From: Chitinophagales bacterium
Lineage (GTDB): Bacteria > Bacteroidota > Bacteroidia > Chitinophagales > CAIOSU01
NCBI GenBank assembly: GCA_040877935.1
Contig: JBBDNB010000021.1
Coordinates: 59,047-123,046, forward strand
Direction: 5' to 3'
Length of the DNA: 64,000 nucleotides
In this document: positions 17,000 to 26,095 of the stretch, one piece after another
Layout: each line of letters starts with the position of its first letter
How positions within the stretch are numbered: the first letter of the stretch is position 1
Program-made: the position numbers and the translations under genes
The notes under the pieces: model-generated
The model's database searches: none
The model's input: only the letters and a program-made list of their open reading frames with translations
Told to the model about the DNA's origin: nothing

Positions 17000-18067
17000 A
17001 TGGGTGCTGCTTTTCAATTGGGTAAAATTCTAACAATTTCTTCGCTGTTTTTTCTGTTTATGATTGCTCCTATACAGGCTCAAGAAGGGCATGGGAACGG
17101 AGATCATAAAAATGAAGAAGCCAAAGAATCCGGTTTTGATCCGGTGAGTATGATTATGCACCACATTGCCGATGCACATGAATGGCATCTTTGGGATGTG
17201 ACAGGGGAAGACGGCAAAAAACACGCAGTATCCATTCCATTACCGGTAATCCTTTACACAGAAGGCAATCTGGATATCTTTATGTCCTCTGAATTCGATC
17301 ATGGTAAAAGTACTGTTACAAAAGGCGACAGGGAATACGCCCTGGATCACGGCCATGTTAAAGAACTCAACGGATTGTACGTGATGGATTTTTCCATTAC
17401 TAAAAATGTATTCAGCCTTTTCTTTTCAGCCTTTCTTACAATATTGATTTTTGTAGGAGTTGCTTCCAACTACAAACGAGGGCCATCAAAGCCCAAAGGG
17501 CTGGCTTCTTTTATGGAGCCATTAATATTATTCGTACGCGATGATATTGCAAGGCCAAATATTTCCAACAACCCTGAAAAATACATGCCCTATTTACTTA
17601 CGGTGTTCTTTTTCATTTGGTTGAACAACTTACTCGGGCTGGTGCCTTTTTTCCCTGGTGGAGCCAACCTGACCGGAAACATTTCCTTTACACTGGTTTT
17701 GGCCGCCTTCACGCTTTTGATCACCAACTTGAACGGCAATAAACATTACTGGAAACATACCTTAATGCCACCTGTGCCTGTAGCGCTCTGGCCTATTATG
17801 ATTCCGGTTGAAATTATAGGAATTTTCACCAAACCCTTTGCATTGATGATTCGTCTGTTTGCCAATATCACGGCAGGACACATCATTATTCTGAGTTTGG
17901 TTTCATTGATATTTATTTTTGAATCAGTAGCAGTATCTCCGATATCTGCGGGATTTATGCTATTTATGAATTGTTTGGAATTACTGGTAGCGGCTTTGCA
18001 GGCTTATATCTTTACTTTGCTTTCAGCATTGTTTATAGGTATGGCCACGGAAGAGGCGCACCACTAA
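17000..18067 (+). CDS. atpB: ATP synthase F0 subunit a
   Basis: A 355-residue integral subunit that forms the two proton half-channels against the c-ring. As usual in Bacteroidota, it has an N-terminal hydrophobic segment (about 10-28, ending IQAQ) and a ~110-residue His- and Asp-rich periplasmic extension before the five core helices. The essential stator arginine is in FALMIRLFANITAGHI (about 283-298), and the last helix is ELLVAALQAYIFTLLSALF. It is first in an atpBEFHAG operon. ATG at 17000 follows a TAGCTTTG promoter box. atpI and atpZ are absent upstream, where repeats are found instead. Confidence 0.97.
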   Translation: MGAAFQLGKILTISSLFFLFMIAPIQAQEGHGNGDHKNEEAKESGFDPVSMIMHHIADAHEWHLWDVTGEDGKKHAVSIPLPVILYTEGNLDIFMSSEFDHGKSTVTKGDREYALDHGHVKELNGLYVMDFSITKNVFSLFFSAFLTILIFVGVASNYKRGPSKPKGLASFMEPLILFVRDDIARPNISNNPEKYMPYLLTVFFFIWLNNLLGLVPFFPGGANLTGNISFTLVLAAFTLLITNLNGNKHYWKHTLMPPVPVALWPIMIPVEIIGIFTKPFALMIRLFANITAGHIIILSLVSLIFIFESVAVSPISAGFMLFMNCLELLVAALQAYIFTLLSALFIGMATEEAHH

Positions 18068-18307
<240 letters not shown>

Positions 18308-18309
18308 TC

Positions 18310-18374
18310 GTAAAGCCCAGCTTTACAAAGCTTTAAACCGGGTCATGTAGCGGTTGGCTGCAGGCCCGGTTTTT
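18310..18374 (+). terminator. Tandem hairpins between atpE and atpF (leaky terminator or mRNA stabiliser)
   Basis: Hairpin 1 is GTAAAGC-CCA-GCTTTAC (18310-18326). Hairpin 2 pairs AAACCGGG (18335-18342) with CCCGGTTT (18365-18372) and runs into TT. The second looks like an intrinsic terminator but lies inside the operon. A partial terminator or 3' stabiliser would raise subunit c, needed in about ten copies, relative to downstream subunits. Confidence 0.65.
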
Positions 18375-18430
18375 CCCAAAAATTGATTTTAAAGCAAAAT
18401 GAATAAATAACTAAATAAAAAAATAACCAA

Positions 18431-18925
18431 ATGGAATTAGTAACTCCCGCCATTGGTCTTGTGTTTTGGACTACGGTAGTCTTTATACTTCTACTGATCG
18501 TTTTGAGGGTTTTTGCATGGAAACCCATTCTCAAAGCTGTAGAAGAAAGAGAAGAATCCATAGAAAACGCATTGAAATCTGCCGAGCAAGCCAAAGCAGA
18601 AATGGAAAAGCTCAATGCTAAAAATGAAACCATACTGGCAGAAGCCCGCGAGGATAAAACCAGGATGATACAGGAGGCAAAAGCTGCCGGTGAAAAAATC
18701 ATTAGCGAAGCCAAAGAAAAAGCCAGCCTGGAAAGTCAGCGCAATATAGAAAACGCCAAACGCGAAATTGAAAATCAGAAAGATGCTGCAAAAGCTGAAC
18801 TGAAGAAAGAAGTGGGAACTATGGCCCTGGAAATAGCAGAAAAATTGTTGCGCAAAGAATTGGAAAACAAAGGTGCGCAGGAAGAACTCGCATCTAAATT
18901 GGTTGAAGACTTTAAATTGAACTAA
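18431..18925 (+). CDS. atpF: ATP synthase F0 subunit b
   Basis: A 164-residue peripheral-stalk subunit. One membrane helix lies near the N-terminus (about 8-28, LVFWTTVVFILLLIVLRVFAW), followed by the conserved KPIL and a long, charged coiled coil (AVEEREESIENALKSAEQAK onward) that ends near the delta-binding C-terminus. The length is usual. It is preceded by a 123-bp gap with hairpins, the only large gap in the operon, and followed 2 bp later by atpH. Confidence 0.96.
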   Translation: MELVTPAIGLVFWTTVVFILLLIVLRVFAWKPILKAVEEREESIENALKSAEQAKAEMEKLNAKNETILAEAREDKTRMIQEAKAAGEKIISEAKEKASLESQRNIENAKREIENQKDAAKAELKKEVGTMALEIAEKLLRKELENKGAQEELASKLVEDFKLN

Positions 18926-18927
18926 GC

Positions 18928-19488
18928 ATGTCAGCATCACGTCTTTCTTCCCGCTACGCCAAAGCAATAATCGTTCTTGCACAAGAGCAAAACAAGCTCG
19001 ACCGCATTTATGAGGATATGCAATATCTCGGTTCCAGTATTAAAGCTGTGCGCGAACTTGAGCTGGTTTTTAAAAGCCCGGTGATCAATGCCGTTAAAAA
19101 GCAGAAAATTTTCAATGCCGTATTTAGCGGAAAATTGGACAAACTCACTGACAGCTTTATTGAAATCCTTATCAGGAAAGGAAGAGAACCCTACCTGGTC
19201 GATGTGGTTAAAGCTTATACGGAGCAATACAATACGCTGAATAAAATCACTCCTGTGAAAATAAAATCAGCAGTGGCACTCAGCGATAAAGTAACAGAGG
19301 AACTGATCTCCAAATTGAAAGAAGTGGCAAGTTTGGAAAATACAACAGTAGAAAAACAAATAGACTCAGACCTAATAGGCGGGTTTGTGCTGCAATACGA
19401 AGACAAGCTATTTGATGCAAGTATATCTAACAGATTGCAAGAGCTCAAGCTTTTGATTGACGATAAAGAATTTATTAAAACCTTATAA
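18928..19488 (+). CDS. atpH: ATP synthase F1 subunit delta
   Basis: A 186-residue stator subunit connecting the b stalk to the top of the alpha-beta hexamer. It opens with the family's SSRYAKAIIVLAQEQNKLDRIYEDM helical N-domain. It closes with VEKQIDSDLIGGFVLQYEDKLFDASI, the conserved G-G-F/x-D-x-S block. The ATG lies 2 bp after the atpF stop, indicating tight coupling. Spacing to atpA is 12 bp. Confidence 0.96.
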   Translation: MSASRLSSRYAKAIIVLAQEQNKLDRIYEDMQYLGSSIKAVRELELVFKSPVINAVKKQKIFNAVFSGKLDKLTDSFIEILIRKGREPYLVDVVKAYTEQYNTLNKITPVKIKSAVALSDKVTEELISKLKEVASLENTTVEKQIDSDLIGGFVLQYEDKLFDASISNRLQELKLLIDDKEFIKTL

Positions 19489-19500
19489 ATTTCACAGAAA

Positions 19501-21081
19501 ATGGTTGATGTAAAACCTGATGAAATATCAGCAATATTAAGAGAACAACTCACCAATTTTAAAACAGCTGCCGAACTTGAAGAAGTAGGTACCGTGCTCC
19601 AGGTAGGTGACGGAATTGCCCGTGTTTACGGATTGAACAAAGTCCGTTACGGTGAATTGGTAGAATTCCCCAGCGGTGTAAAAGCCATTGCCCTTAACCT
19701 TGAAGAAGACAATGTGGGCGTGGTTTTGATGGGAGCCTCTGATGAAATAAAAGAAGGCGATACGGTAAAAAGAACAGGAAAAATTGCCTCTGTAAAAGTA
19801 GGTGAAGGAATGCTGGGACGCATTGTAAATGGTTTGGGTATTCCTATTGACGGAAAAGGACCGATAGAAGGCGAAATGTTTGAAATGCCTATCGAAAGAA
19901 AAGCACCGGGTGTAATTTACCGTCAGCCGGTAGATGAGCCGCTGCAAACAGGAATCAAGGCAATTGACGCGATGATTCCAATCGGTAGAGGACAGCGTGA
20001 GCTGATCATTGGCGACCGTCAAACAGGTAAAACATCCATTGCCATTGATACTATTCTCAATCAAAAAGAATTTTACGACAGAGGCGAGCCCGTTTTCTGC
20101 ATTTATGTAGCATCGGGTCAAAAAGCTTCTACAGTGGCACAAGTGGCCAAAACACTTGAAGCAAAAGGCGCACTGGATTATACTGTAATCGTTTCAGCTT
20201 CGGCTGCTGACCCGGCACCACTTCAGTTCTACTCTCCTTTTACAGGAGCTGCTATTGGCGAATTTTTCCGCGACACAGGACGTCCGGCATTGATCATTTA
20301 CGATGATCTTTCAAAACAAGCCGTAGCTTATCGTGAAGTTTCGCTTTTGCTCAGAAGACCTCCGGGCCGTGAAGCATATCCCGGTGATGTTTTCTATTTG
20401 CACTCTCGTCTATTGGAGCGCGCTGCAAAAATCATCGACAAGGATGAAATTGCACAGCAAATGAACGATTTGCCCGATTCGCTTAAAGGAAAAGTAAAAG
20501 GTGGCGGTTCTTTAACTGCACTGCCAATTATTGAAACACAGGCCGGTGACGTTTCCGCTTATATTCCTACCAACGTAATTTCTATTACAGACGGACAGAT
20601 ATTCCTGGACAACAACCTGTTCAACTCAGGTGTACGTCCTGCGATTAATGTTGGTATTTCTGTATCACGTGTAGGCGGTAATGCACAGATCAAGTCTATG
20701 AAAAAAGTTGCAGGTACATTGAAACTGGACCAGGCACAATATCGCGAATTGGAAGCATTCTCTAAATTTGGTTCCGACCTTGATGATGCAACCAAAGCAG
20801 TTTTGGACAAGGGTGCCAAAAACGTGGAAATCCTGAAACAGGGTTTGAACTCACCACTTTCTGTAGAAGATCAAATTGCTATTATTTACTGCGGTACAAA
20901 AGGATTGCTTAAAGCTGTGCCCGTAAATAAGATCAAGGAATTTGAATCGCTTTTCCTTACAGAAATGAATTCCAATCATAGCGATATGATGAAATTATTG
21001 GCAGACGGTAAATTAACAGATGAAGTAACTGCCACTTTGGAAAAAGTAGCTGCTGAAATAGCTGCACAGTATAAAGCTTAA
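19501..21081 (+). CDS. atpA: ATP synthase F1 subunit alpha
   Basis: A 526-residue subunit forming the non-catalytic nucleotide sites. The P-loop GDRQTGKT lies at residues 171-178, in the conserved context [19 protein letters not shown]. The ATP synthase alpha/beta signature [13 protein letters not shown] is near 379-391, including the arginine finger (ISVSR). Length and start ([17 protein letters not shown]) are normal for the phylum. It lies 12 bp after atpH and 12 bp before atpG. Confidence 0.98.
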   Translation: MVDVKPDEISAILREQLTNFKTAAELEEVGTVLQVGDGIARVYGLNKVRYGELVEFPSGVKAIALNLEEDNVGVVLMGASDEIKEGDTVKRTGKIASVKVGEGMLGRIVNGLGIPIDGKGPIEGEMFEMPIERKAPGVIYRQPVDEPLQTGIKAIDAMIPIGRGQRELIIGDRQTGKTSIAIDTILNQKEFYDRGEPVFCIYVASGQKASTVAQVAKTLEAKGALDYTVIVSASAADPAPLQFYSPFTGAAIGEFFRDTGRPALIIYDDLSKQAVAYREVSLLLRRPPGREAYPGDVFYLHSRLLERAAKIIDKDEIAQQMNDLPDSLKGKVKGGGSLTALPIIETQAGDVSAYIPTNVISITDGQIFLDNNLFNSGVRPAINVGISVSRVGGNAQIKSMKKVAGTLKLDQAQYRELEAFSKFGSDLDDATKAVLDKGAKNVEILKQGLNSPLSVEDQIAIIYCGTKGLLKAVPVNKIKEFESLFLTEMNSNHSDMMKLLADGKLTDEVTATLEKVAAEIAAQYKA

Positions 21082-21093
21082 AAATTAAAGCGC

Positions 21094-21978
21094 ATGTCAG
21101 GACAGTTAAAGGAAGTAAGAGAAAGAATAGGCTCGGTAAAATCCACGCAACAGATTACCAAGGCCATGAAAATGGTTTCTGCTGCCAAGCTCAAAAGAGC
21201 TACTGATGCTATTGTGCAAATGCGCCCTTATTCCGAAAAACTTTCTGTAATACTTGGTAATATCCTCGGTGCTTCTGCTTCAGATGAAATGGAAATGAAG
21301 CTGGCAGATCAAAGAGGAGATGAAAAAGTGCTTGTGGTAGTTTTTACTTCCGACAGGGGCTTGTGCGGAGCTTTTAATACCAATATTATAAAAAAAGCCA
21401 AAGCCCTTATTGCTGAACAATATGCCAATTCTGATGTCACCGTGATGGCCATGGGCAAAAAAGCAGCACAGGCTTTTGCCAAAACGGATTATAAACTGAT
21501 CGACAAACACGCCCCACTGATCACTGACTTTGATTTTGAAAGTGTTTCGAAAGTAGCGCAGAAAGTGATGACTGCCTTTGAAGAAAAGCAATACGACAAA
21601 GTTGAACTGGTTTATTCACAGTTTAGAAATCCCGCTGTTCAGTTTTTTATTTCCGAGCAATTTTTGCCTGTAATGCCTGCTGAAGCACCTGAAGACGAAA
21701 AAAGTGCTACAAGTGTGGACTTTATTTTTGAGCCGGACAGAACAAGTATTGTCAAAACACTGGTTCCCAAAATTTTGAAAACACAGTTTTTCAAAGCCAT
21801 GTTGGACACCAATGCCTCACAGCACGGTGCCCGAATGACAGCGATGGACAATGCCACTGAAAATGCAGAAGAACTGCTCAAAGACCTTAAGATATCTTAC
21901 AATAGGGCACGTCAGGCGGCCATTACCACAGAGCTTACAGAGATTGTAAGTGGTGCTGCTGCGCTTGAGGGTTCTTAA
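21094..21978 (+). CDS. atpG: ATP synthase F1 subunit gamma
   Basis: A 294-residue rotor shaft with the family's two coiled-coil ends. The N-terminus has IGSVKSTQQITKAMKMVSAAKLKRA. The C-terminus has MTAMDNATENAEELLKDL, then YNRARQAAITTELTEIVSGA. The central Rossmann-like part includes FTSDRGLCGAFN. It is the last gene of the operon; atpD (beta) and atpC (epsilon) do not follow, as is common in Bacteroidota where they form a separate locus. Confidence 0.97.
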   Translation: MSGQLKEVRERIGSVKSTQQITKAMKMVSAAKLKRATDAIVQMRPYSEKLSVILGNILGASASDEMEMKLADQRGDEKVLVVVFTSDRGLCGAFNTNIIKKAKALIAEQYANSDVTVMAMGKKAAQAFAKTDYKLIDKHAPLITDFDFESVSKVAQKVMTAFEEKQYDKVELVYSQFRNPAVQFFISEQFLPVMPAEAPEDEKSATSVDFIFEPDRTSIVKTLVPKILKTQFFKAMLDTNASQHGARMTAMDNATENAEELLKDLKISYNRARQAAITTELTEIVSGAAALEGS

Positions 21979-22176
21979 TTAGTATCTGTCCATAATGTCC
22001 GATTTCTTCGTTATGCTTGTCCTGAAAACCGTCATTTACATAAGTAAACTCCTGATTTCAGTACTGCACAAGCCTCGAACTCGAACATTCTGAAGCAGAC
22101 CCTCGACTTTATAGACAGGCTCTAATTAAATCTGCCTAACTGGTATGGCAAAATTGAATTGTTAATTTTAAATTTT

Positions 22177-22216
22177 TTCGCAGCCTCTATTTTTTTGTTT
22201 ACTGCGAATTTTTTTT
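22177..22216 (+). terminator. Possible terminator of the atp operon
   Basis: TTCGCAG (22177-22183) pairs with CTGCGAA (22202-22208) around an 18-nt loop, and eight T residues follow. The long loop and the ~200-bp distance from the atpG stop keep the call tentative. The rest of the 277-bp spacer holds no gene. Confidence 0.4.
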
Positions 22217-22255
22217 CAATTTTATCGACTTTTAAAATCAAACCTTAAAAAAACC

Positions 22256-23146
22256 ATGAAACACTTATCCTTAAGCCTGTTTTTTATTGTAACTCTATTC
22301 ATCCTCGTCTTTCAGCAAAGTGATGTTTACACAAATATCATCCAGCCTCAGACAGGTTTTACGGGCGCTCCTAATGATCTAACTTGTGCCAATGGATCCG
22401 GTTGCCATGGTACAGGGACTATTGATGTAACAACTCAAAATCCTAAAATTGAGTTACGAGAACTATCACCAACTACTTTTGCAAATGGTTATTCTAATAA
22501 TGAAGGACAAAGTTTTGGTTTGAGTGTAGCTTTCAAACAAACTTCCCCAACATACAATGTATATGGGTTTTCTATGACAGCATTGTTTGAAAACGGTACA
22601 CCTGCAGGTAGCTTTTCAAGCAATCAAAGCAATGTTAGTACTCAATCATCGGGCAGCAGACAATATGTTGGACACAAGAATGCAACCAGTACACCAAATT
22701 GGTTCTTTCAATATGAGCTCCCACAAACAATAGATCGGGACATCATTTTTTATATTGCTGCTAATGGGGGTAATGATGATTCTATTGCAAGTTCAGCTGA
22801 TGATATCTATATCGCCCAATACCGCCTTTCAAAAAATGATTTTGGCATTAATGAAGACCCCGTTAGTATCGCCATCAACGCAGCCGATGTAAGCGAGATC
22901 AATATTTTCCCCAATCCAGTGCAAAGCGAACTGAATTTGCAATTTAACCTAAACAAAGGTGGCCGCACAAGTGCAGATATTGTTGACTTAAAAGGGGCTA
23001 CTGTAAGCAGGCTTTTTGAAACTGATATGGCACCTGGAACCTACAATCAACAATTCAATATCGGTGAATCATTGAACAGTGGTATTTATCTTGTGCGTAT
23101 TCAAGTAGAGGAAGACACTTATTTTCAAAAAATTATGGTACAATAA
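22256..23146 (+). CDS. T9SS-sorted protein with choice-of-anchor V (reelin-like) domain
   Basis: A 296-residue exported protein. After a signal peptide (about 1-20) comes TGAPNDLTCANGSGCHGTG, the cysteine- and histidine-containing opening of choice-of-anchor V domains, a motif that resembles a CxxCH-like heme site but has only the GCHG part. The beta-rich domain spans about 60-195. The type A T9SS tail (about 205-296) has INIFPNPVQSELNLQF, VDLKGATVSRLF and GIYLVRIQ. It is probably delivered to the surface. It stands alone and ends in a clear terminator. Substrate or partner is unknown. Confidence 0.9.
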   Translation: MKHLSLSLFFIVTLFILVFQQSDVYTNIIQPQTGFTGAPNDLTCANGSGCHGTGTIDVTTQNPKIELRELSPTTFANGYSNNEGQSFGLSVAFKQTSPTYNVYGFSMTALFENGTPAGSFSSNQSNVSTQSSGSRQYVGHKNATSTPNWFFQYELPQTIDRDIIFYIAANGGNDDSIASSADDIYIAQYRLSKNDFGINEDPVSIAINAADVSEINIFPNPVQSELNLQFNLNKGGRTSADIVDLKGATVSRLFETDMAPGTYNQQFNIGESLNSGIYLVRIQVEEDTYFQKIMVQ

Positions 23147-23169
23147 GTTTTTTCGTATGAAATTTATTA

Positions 23170-23197
23170 AAGCCCGGTTTTTATGCCGGGTTTTTTA
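23170..23197 (+). terminator. Intrinsic terminator
   Basis: AAAGCCCGG and CCGGGTTTTTT pair around a short TTTTTATG loop, 24 bp after the T9SS gene's stop, followed by a T-run. Confidence 0.9.
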
Positions 23198-23304
23198 TTA
23201 CGTATAAAATAAAAACATCAATAGAACATTGATTAACTTAGCATTGATAAAAATTAAATTTTAAGAAAAAAAATTGTAAGTTTCCAATATTAAACACCAG
23301 AGCT

Positions 23305-23757
23305 ATGAACAATAAAATCAAAATTTTAATCGTGCTGATCATTCTTGGCATTGGCGGTGGCGCCATTGGCTATTACATGTACAATAAACCACATGAAAAT
23401 ATTGAAAATAAAAAAGCCACCTATACGCTCAGCACTGACGATCTGATGGCAGAATTTGAAACCACAGAAGAAGAAGCAAAAGAAAAATACAAAGACAAAT
23501 TGCTTCAAGTTAACGGAACAGTTCAGGGAATCAATAAATCCGATGATGGTGGGATCACTATTCTATTTGCCAGTAGCGGAACGAGTATGGGCAATGTAAA
23601 AGCAGGCCTTCAAAAAGAATCGGCAGGTAAGGCAGCAGATTTAAAATCCGGTGATGAAGTAACCATCAAAGGAAGACTAAACGGAGTCAATAAGATGGAT
23701 GAAATGGGCATTGAAATGATAGATATAGAGCTTTCCAGGTGTGTGGTGGTGGAGTAA
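23305..23757 (+). CDS. Membrane-anchored OB-fold protein (tRNA_anti-like family)
   Basis: A 150-residue protein with an N-terminal membrane anchor (about 6-25, IKILIVLIILGIGGGAIGYY). A helix follows (TTEEEAKEKYKDK), then a small beta barrel with LLQVNGTVQGI, GITILFAS, LKSGDEVTIKGRLNGV and IELSRCVVV. This matches the tRNA_anti-like OB-fold family of anchored periplasmic or lipoprotein-like proteins, whose ligand is not known. The family name refers to fold, not to tRNA binding. It is monocistronic and convergent with tamL. Confidence 0.8.
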   Translation: MNNKIKILIVLIILGIGGGAIGYYMYNKPHENIENKKATYTLSTDDLMAEFETTEEEAKEKYKDKLLQVNGTVQGINKSDDGGITILFASSGTSMGNVKAGLQKESAGKAADLKSGDEVTIKGRLNGVNKMDEMGIEMIDIELSRCVVVE

Positions 23758-23800
23758 AATCCGATTTGAAAATTATTTCGGTTTATAAACTCCACATGAG

Positions 23801-26095
23801 TTAAAAAGGATAACCAATAGCGATATTCCAAACCAGGTTTTTCTTTCGCCAGTCTTTGAATCCTGTTTCAGGAAAATCATTGATCCATTCCTGTCCTTCC
23901 GGCAAAAAGGGTTTTCTCAATGGCACGCCTATATCAAGTCGAATTACGAAAATATCAAAATCAAGACGCAAGCCAAGCCCGGAGCCAACAGCCAATTGTC
24001 GGTAAAATTCATTGGCCTGGAATGTGCCATCCTGTCTATCGGGATCAGCTCTCAGCAACCAAACATTTCCAATATCAGCGAATACTGCGGCTTTGAAAAA
24101 ACGATAAAGTGTAAAGCGGTATTCAAGATTGAGCAGTAATTTTATATCTCCGGCATGATCGATGGAATTGATGTTGTCAAGGCTTTCATTTCTATACCTG
24201 CCCGGCCCAATACCTCTAAAACGAAATGCGCGCAAAGTAGAGGGGCCGCCCAGGTAGAATTGCTTGATATAAGGCAAAACCTCGCTATTGCCATAGGCCG
24301 CACCTATTCCGCCATTGAAGCGACTTACAAAAGAATTGTTTTCATTGATAATCCAGTAATGTCTTATGTCCATATCTGCAAGTGCAAATTGAGAAAATGG
24401 CGCATTGACAGGTTTATATGGTTTTTCGCCAGATCCAAAAGCTGAATAGGCACCATACAACAGATTGCCTGCACTTTCCAGTTTTAAATTCAGCCACCAG
24501 TATTCTCTTAAGGCACGTTTGGGATCTTTGGTATCAAACTGAAATGAATATTCCTGTCCCACAATCAACACTTCTTCAAATCCGGCTCGCAAAATCGGAT
24601 TAGATTCCAGCAATTCGTCCAATTCTTCATCAGAATTAAGCAAATTTACCCGGGTAAATGTAAATGGAGAAAGGCGATGCCGCCATTTGTTCTTTCCTGT
24701 CCAATCGTAGGAATAGCCCAGTTTAACACTATTGAGCGTGTACAACTCAAACCATCTTTGATAATTATTGGTGAAACTAAACCTGGTTCTGGGCGATAGC
24801 AATTGCCTGCGTTTTTGCCAGCCCGGCAAACCCAGCATTTTCGGCAAATAATAATTGAGCTGTCCTGAAAGGTCTAAAATATTGAGCAGTGAACGCTCTC
24901 CGGTAATCTGAAATTCAGAACCTGCATTTAATACCAATTCAAATTGATGGGCCCTCTTAAAAAGATGTCGGTTCAGGTATTTGACTTGAAAATTGGTGCC
25001 CAGAAAATTAGTGTTTGTGGTACTTGCTTCCAGGTTTAGCTCTACATCCTGATATTGAGTGGGTGAAAGCAATATCTTAACATCCAGTGAGTCGCTACCT
25101 GTTTTGTCGTATTGAATGTTTACAAACTTGAATATATTAAGCTGCAAAAGTTGATTGAGTGTATAGCTGTGGTCTTTCTGACTGAAAACAGCTCCTTTTT
25201 CAAGAGCAATAAATGGTGCCAATGCTCCTGGTTTGATATATTTTCGATCCTGATAAAATGTGATGTCATTGTATATTTCGGGTTTTTGTTCCCCGTTTTT
25301 TCCTACCCGGTAATTTGCGTTTACAGAAATATTGCGCAAGTAATATTTGATAAATGCTGTGGAATCCAACGAGGCAGAACTTCTGATATGTATATCTACC
25401 TGTCGGCTGCCAAGGCTGGTATCTACATAAAAATAAAGGTAGCGTTTGGAGAAATTGTAATAGCCCCGATTTCGAATAAAAGCCATCAATTCACTGCGCT
25501 TTTCATCCCATTCTTCCAATCGATAGACCTTTCCTTTTTCACTATCAAGTTTTTCCTCTTTGTGAAACAATCCAATCAGGCTATCTATGGGCTGTGTGGG
25601 TTCAGGTGCTACTACCGAGCGAATTCTATAAGGCGATTTCAGATCAATATTATATTGTAAATGGGTTTTCTTCCCCTTTTCTATTTCTTCATAGTTGACC
25701 TCAGCATGAAAATGGCCATTGTCCTGAAGTTTTTTCTTCAATAGTAAAGTAATTTGTTGTGGTTTTACCGATGAATAAAGTACCGGGGCTTTACCTAATT
25801 TGTATTTAATCCATCTGCGCAGGCCTTTTTCTTTTTTAGGCTCCCTTATATTCTGCCTAAACCAAAGCCGTGTATAAGTGATGCCGAGAAATTTTTTATT
25901 TGGCGCAGGTCTCAGCTGATTTTGTAATTGAGCATAGAGTTCCTGCCTTTGAGGAATAGCACTTTCTCGCTTGATTTCCAGGTCTGCACCGGTATAGAGC
26001 CGTTCATTTTCAGGCAGGTTTTTTGTCACATTGCAGGATGCAAAAAACAGGGCAAGGCAGAATGCTGCTAAAATTGAAATTCTAATCTTCCTCAT
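23801..26095 (-). CDS. tamL: Lipidated TamA-like Omp85 protein
   Basis: A 764-residue Omp85 protein: a lipoprotein signal (residues 1-20) with Cys21 in FFASC, POTRA-like domains (about 30-330, including KFLGITYTRLWFRQNIREPK), then a 16-strand barrel whose late part contains the conserved RAFRFRGIGPGRY. The terminal strand ends IAIGYPF, with the terminal F typical of barrels. Lipidated TamA homologues in Bacteroidota are known as TamL and work with TamB in outer-membrane homeostasis. ATG at 26095 is chosen over an in-frame upstream start because it begins the lipoprotein signal and overlaps the tamB end by 14 bp. It is translated after tamB in one transcript. Confidence 0.9.
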   Translation of the reverse strand: MRKIRISILAAFCLALFFASCNVTKNLPENERLYTGADLEIKRESAIPQRQELYAQLQNQLRPAPNKKFLGITYTRLWFRQNIREPKKEKGLRRWIKYKLGKAPVLYSSVKPQQITLLLKKKLQDNGHFHAEVNYEEIEKGKKTHLQYNIDLKSPYRIRSVVAPEPTQPIDSLIGLFHKEEKLDSEKGKVYRLEEWDEKRSELMAFIRNRGYYNFSKRYLYFYVDTSLGSRQVDIHIRSSASLDSTAFIKYYLRNISVNANYRVGKNGEQKPEIYNDITFYQDRKYIKPGALAPFIALEKGAVFSQKDHSYTLNQLLQLNIFKFVNIQYDKTGSDSLDVKILLSPTQYQDVELNLEASTTNTNFLGTNFQVKYLNRHLFKRAHQFELVLNAGSEFQITGERSLLNILDLSGQLNYYLPKMLGLPGWQKRRQLLSPRTRFSFTNNYQRWFELYTLNSVKLGYSYDWTGKNKWRHRLSPFTFTRVNLLNSDEELDELLESNPILRAGFEEVLIVGQEYSFQFDTKDPKRALREYWWLNLKLESAGNLLYGAYSAFGSGEKPYKPVNAPFSQFALADMDIRHYWIINENNSFVSRFNGGIGAAYGNSEVLPYIKQFYLGGPSTLRAFRFRGIGPGRYRNESLDNINSIDHAGDIKLLLNLEYRFTLYRFFKAAVFADIGNVWLLRADPDRQDGTFQANEFYRQLAVGSGLGLRLDFDIFVIRLDIGVPLRKPFLPEGQEWINDFPETGFKDWRKKNLVWNIAIGYPF

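Noticed and set aside
21979..22176. Possible small gene after atpG
   Set aside because: No frame has both a start and reasonable composition. Only short inverted runs such as TTTAC-ATAA-GTAAA were seen.
22256..23146. Heme-binding cytochrome c from the GCHG motif
   Set aside because: The motif lacks the first cysteine at the C-x-x-C-H spacing (it reads C-A-N-G-S-G-C-H). It is typical of the choice-of-anchor V domain opening.
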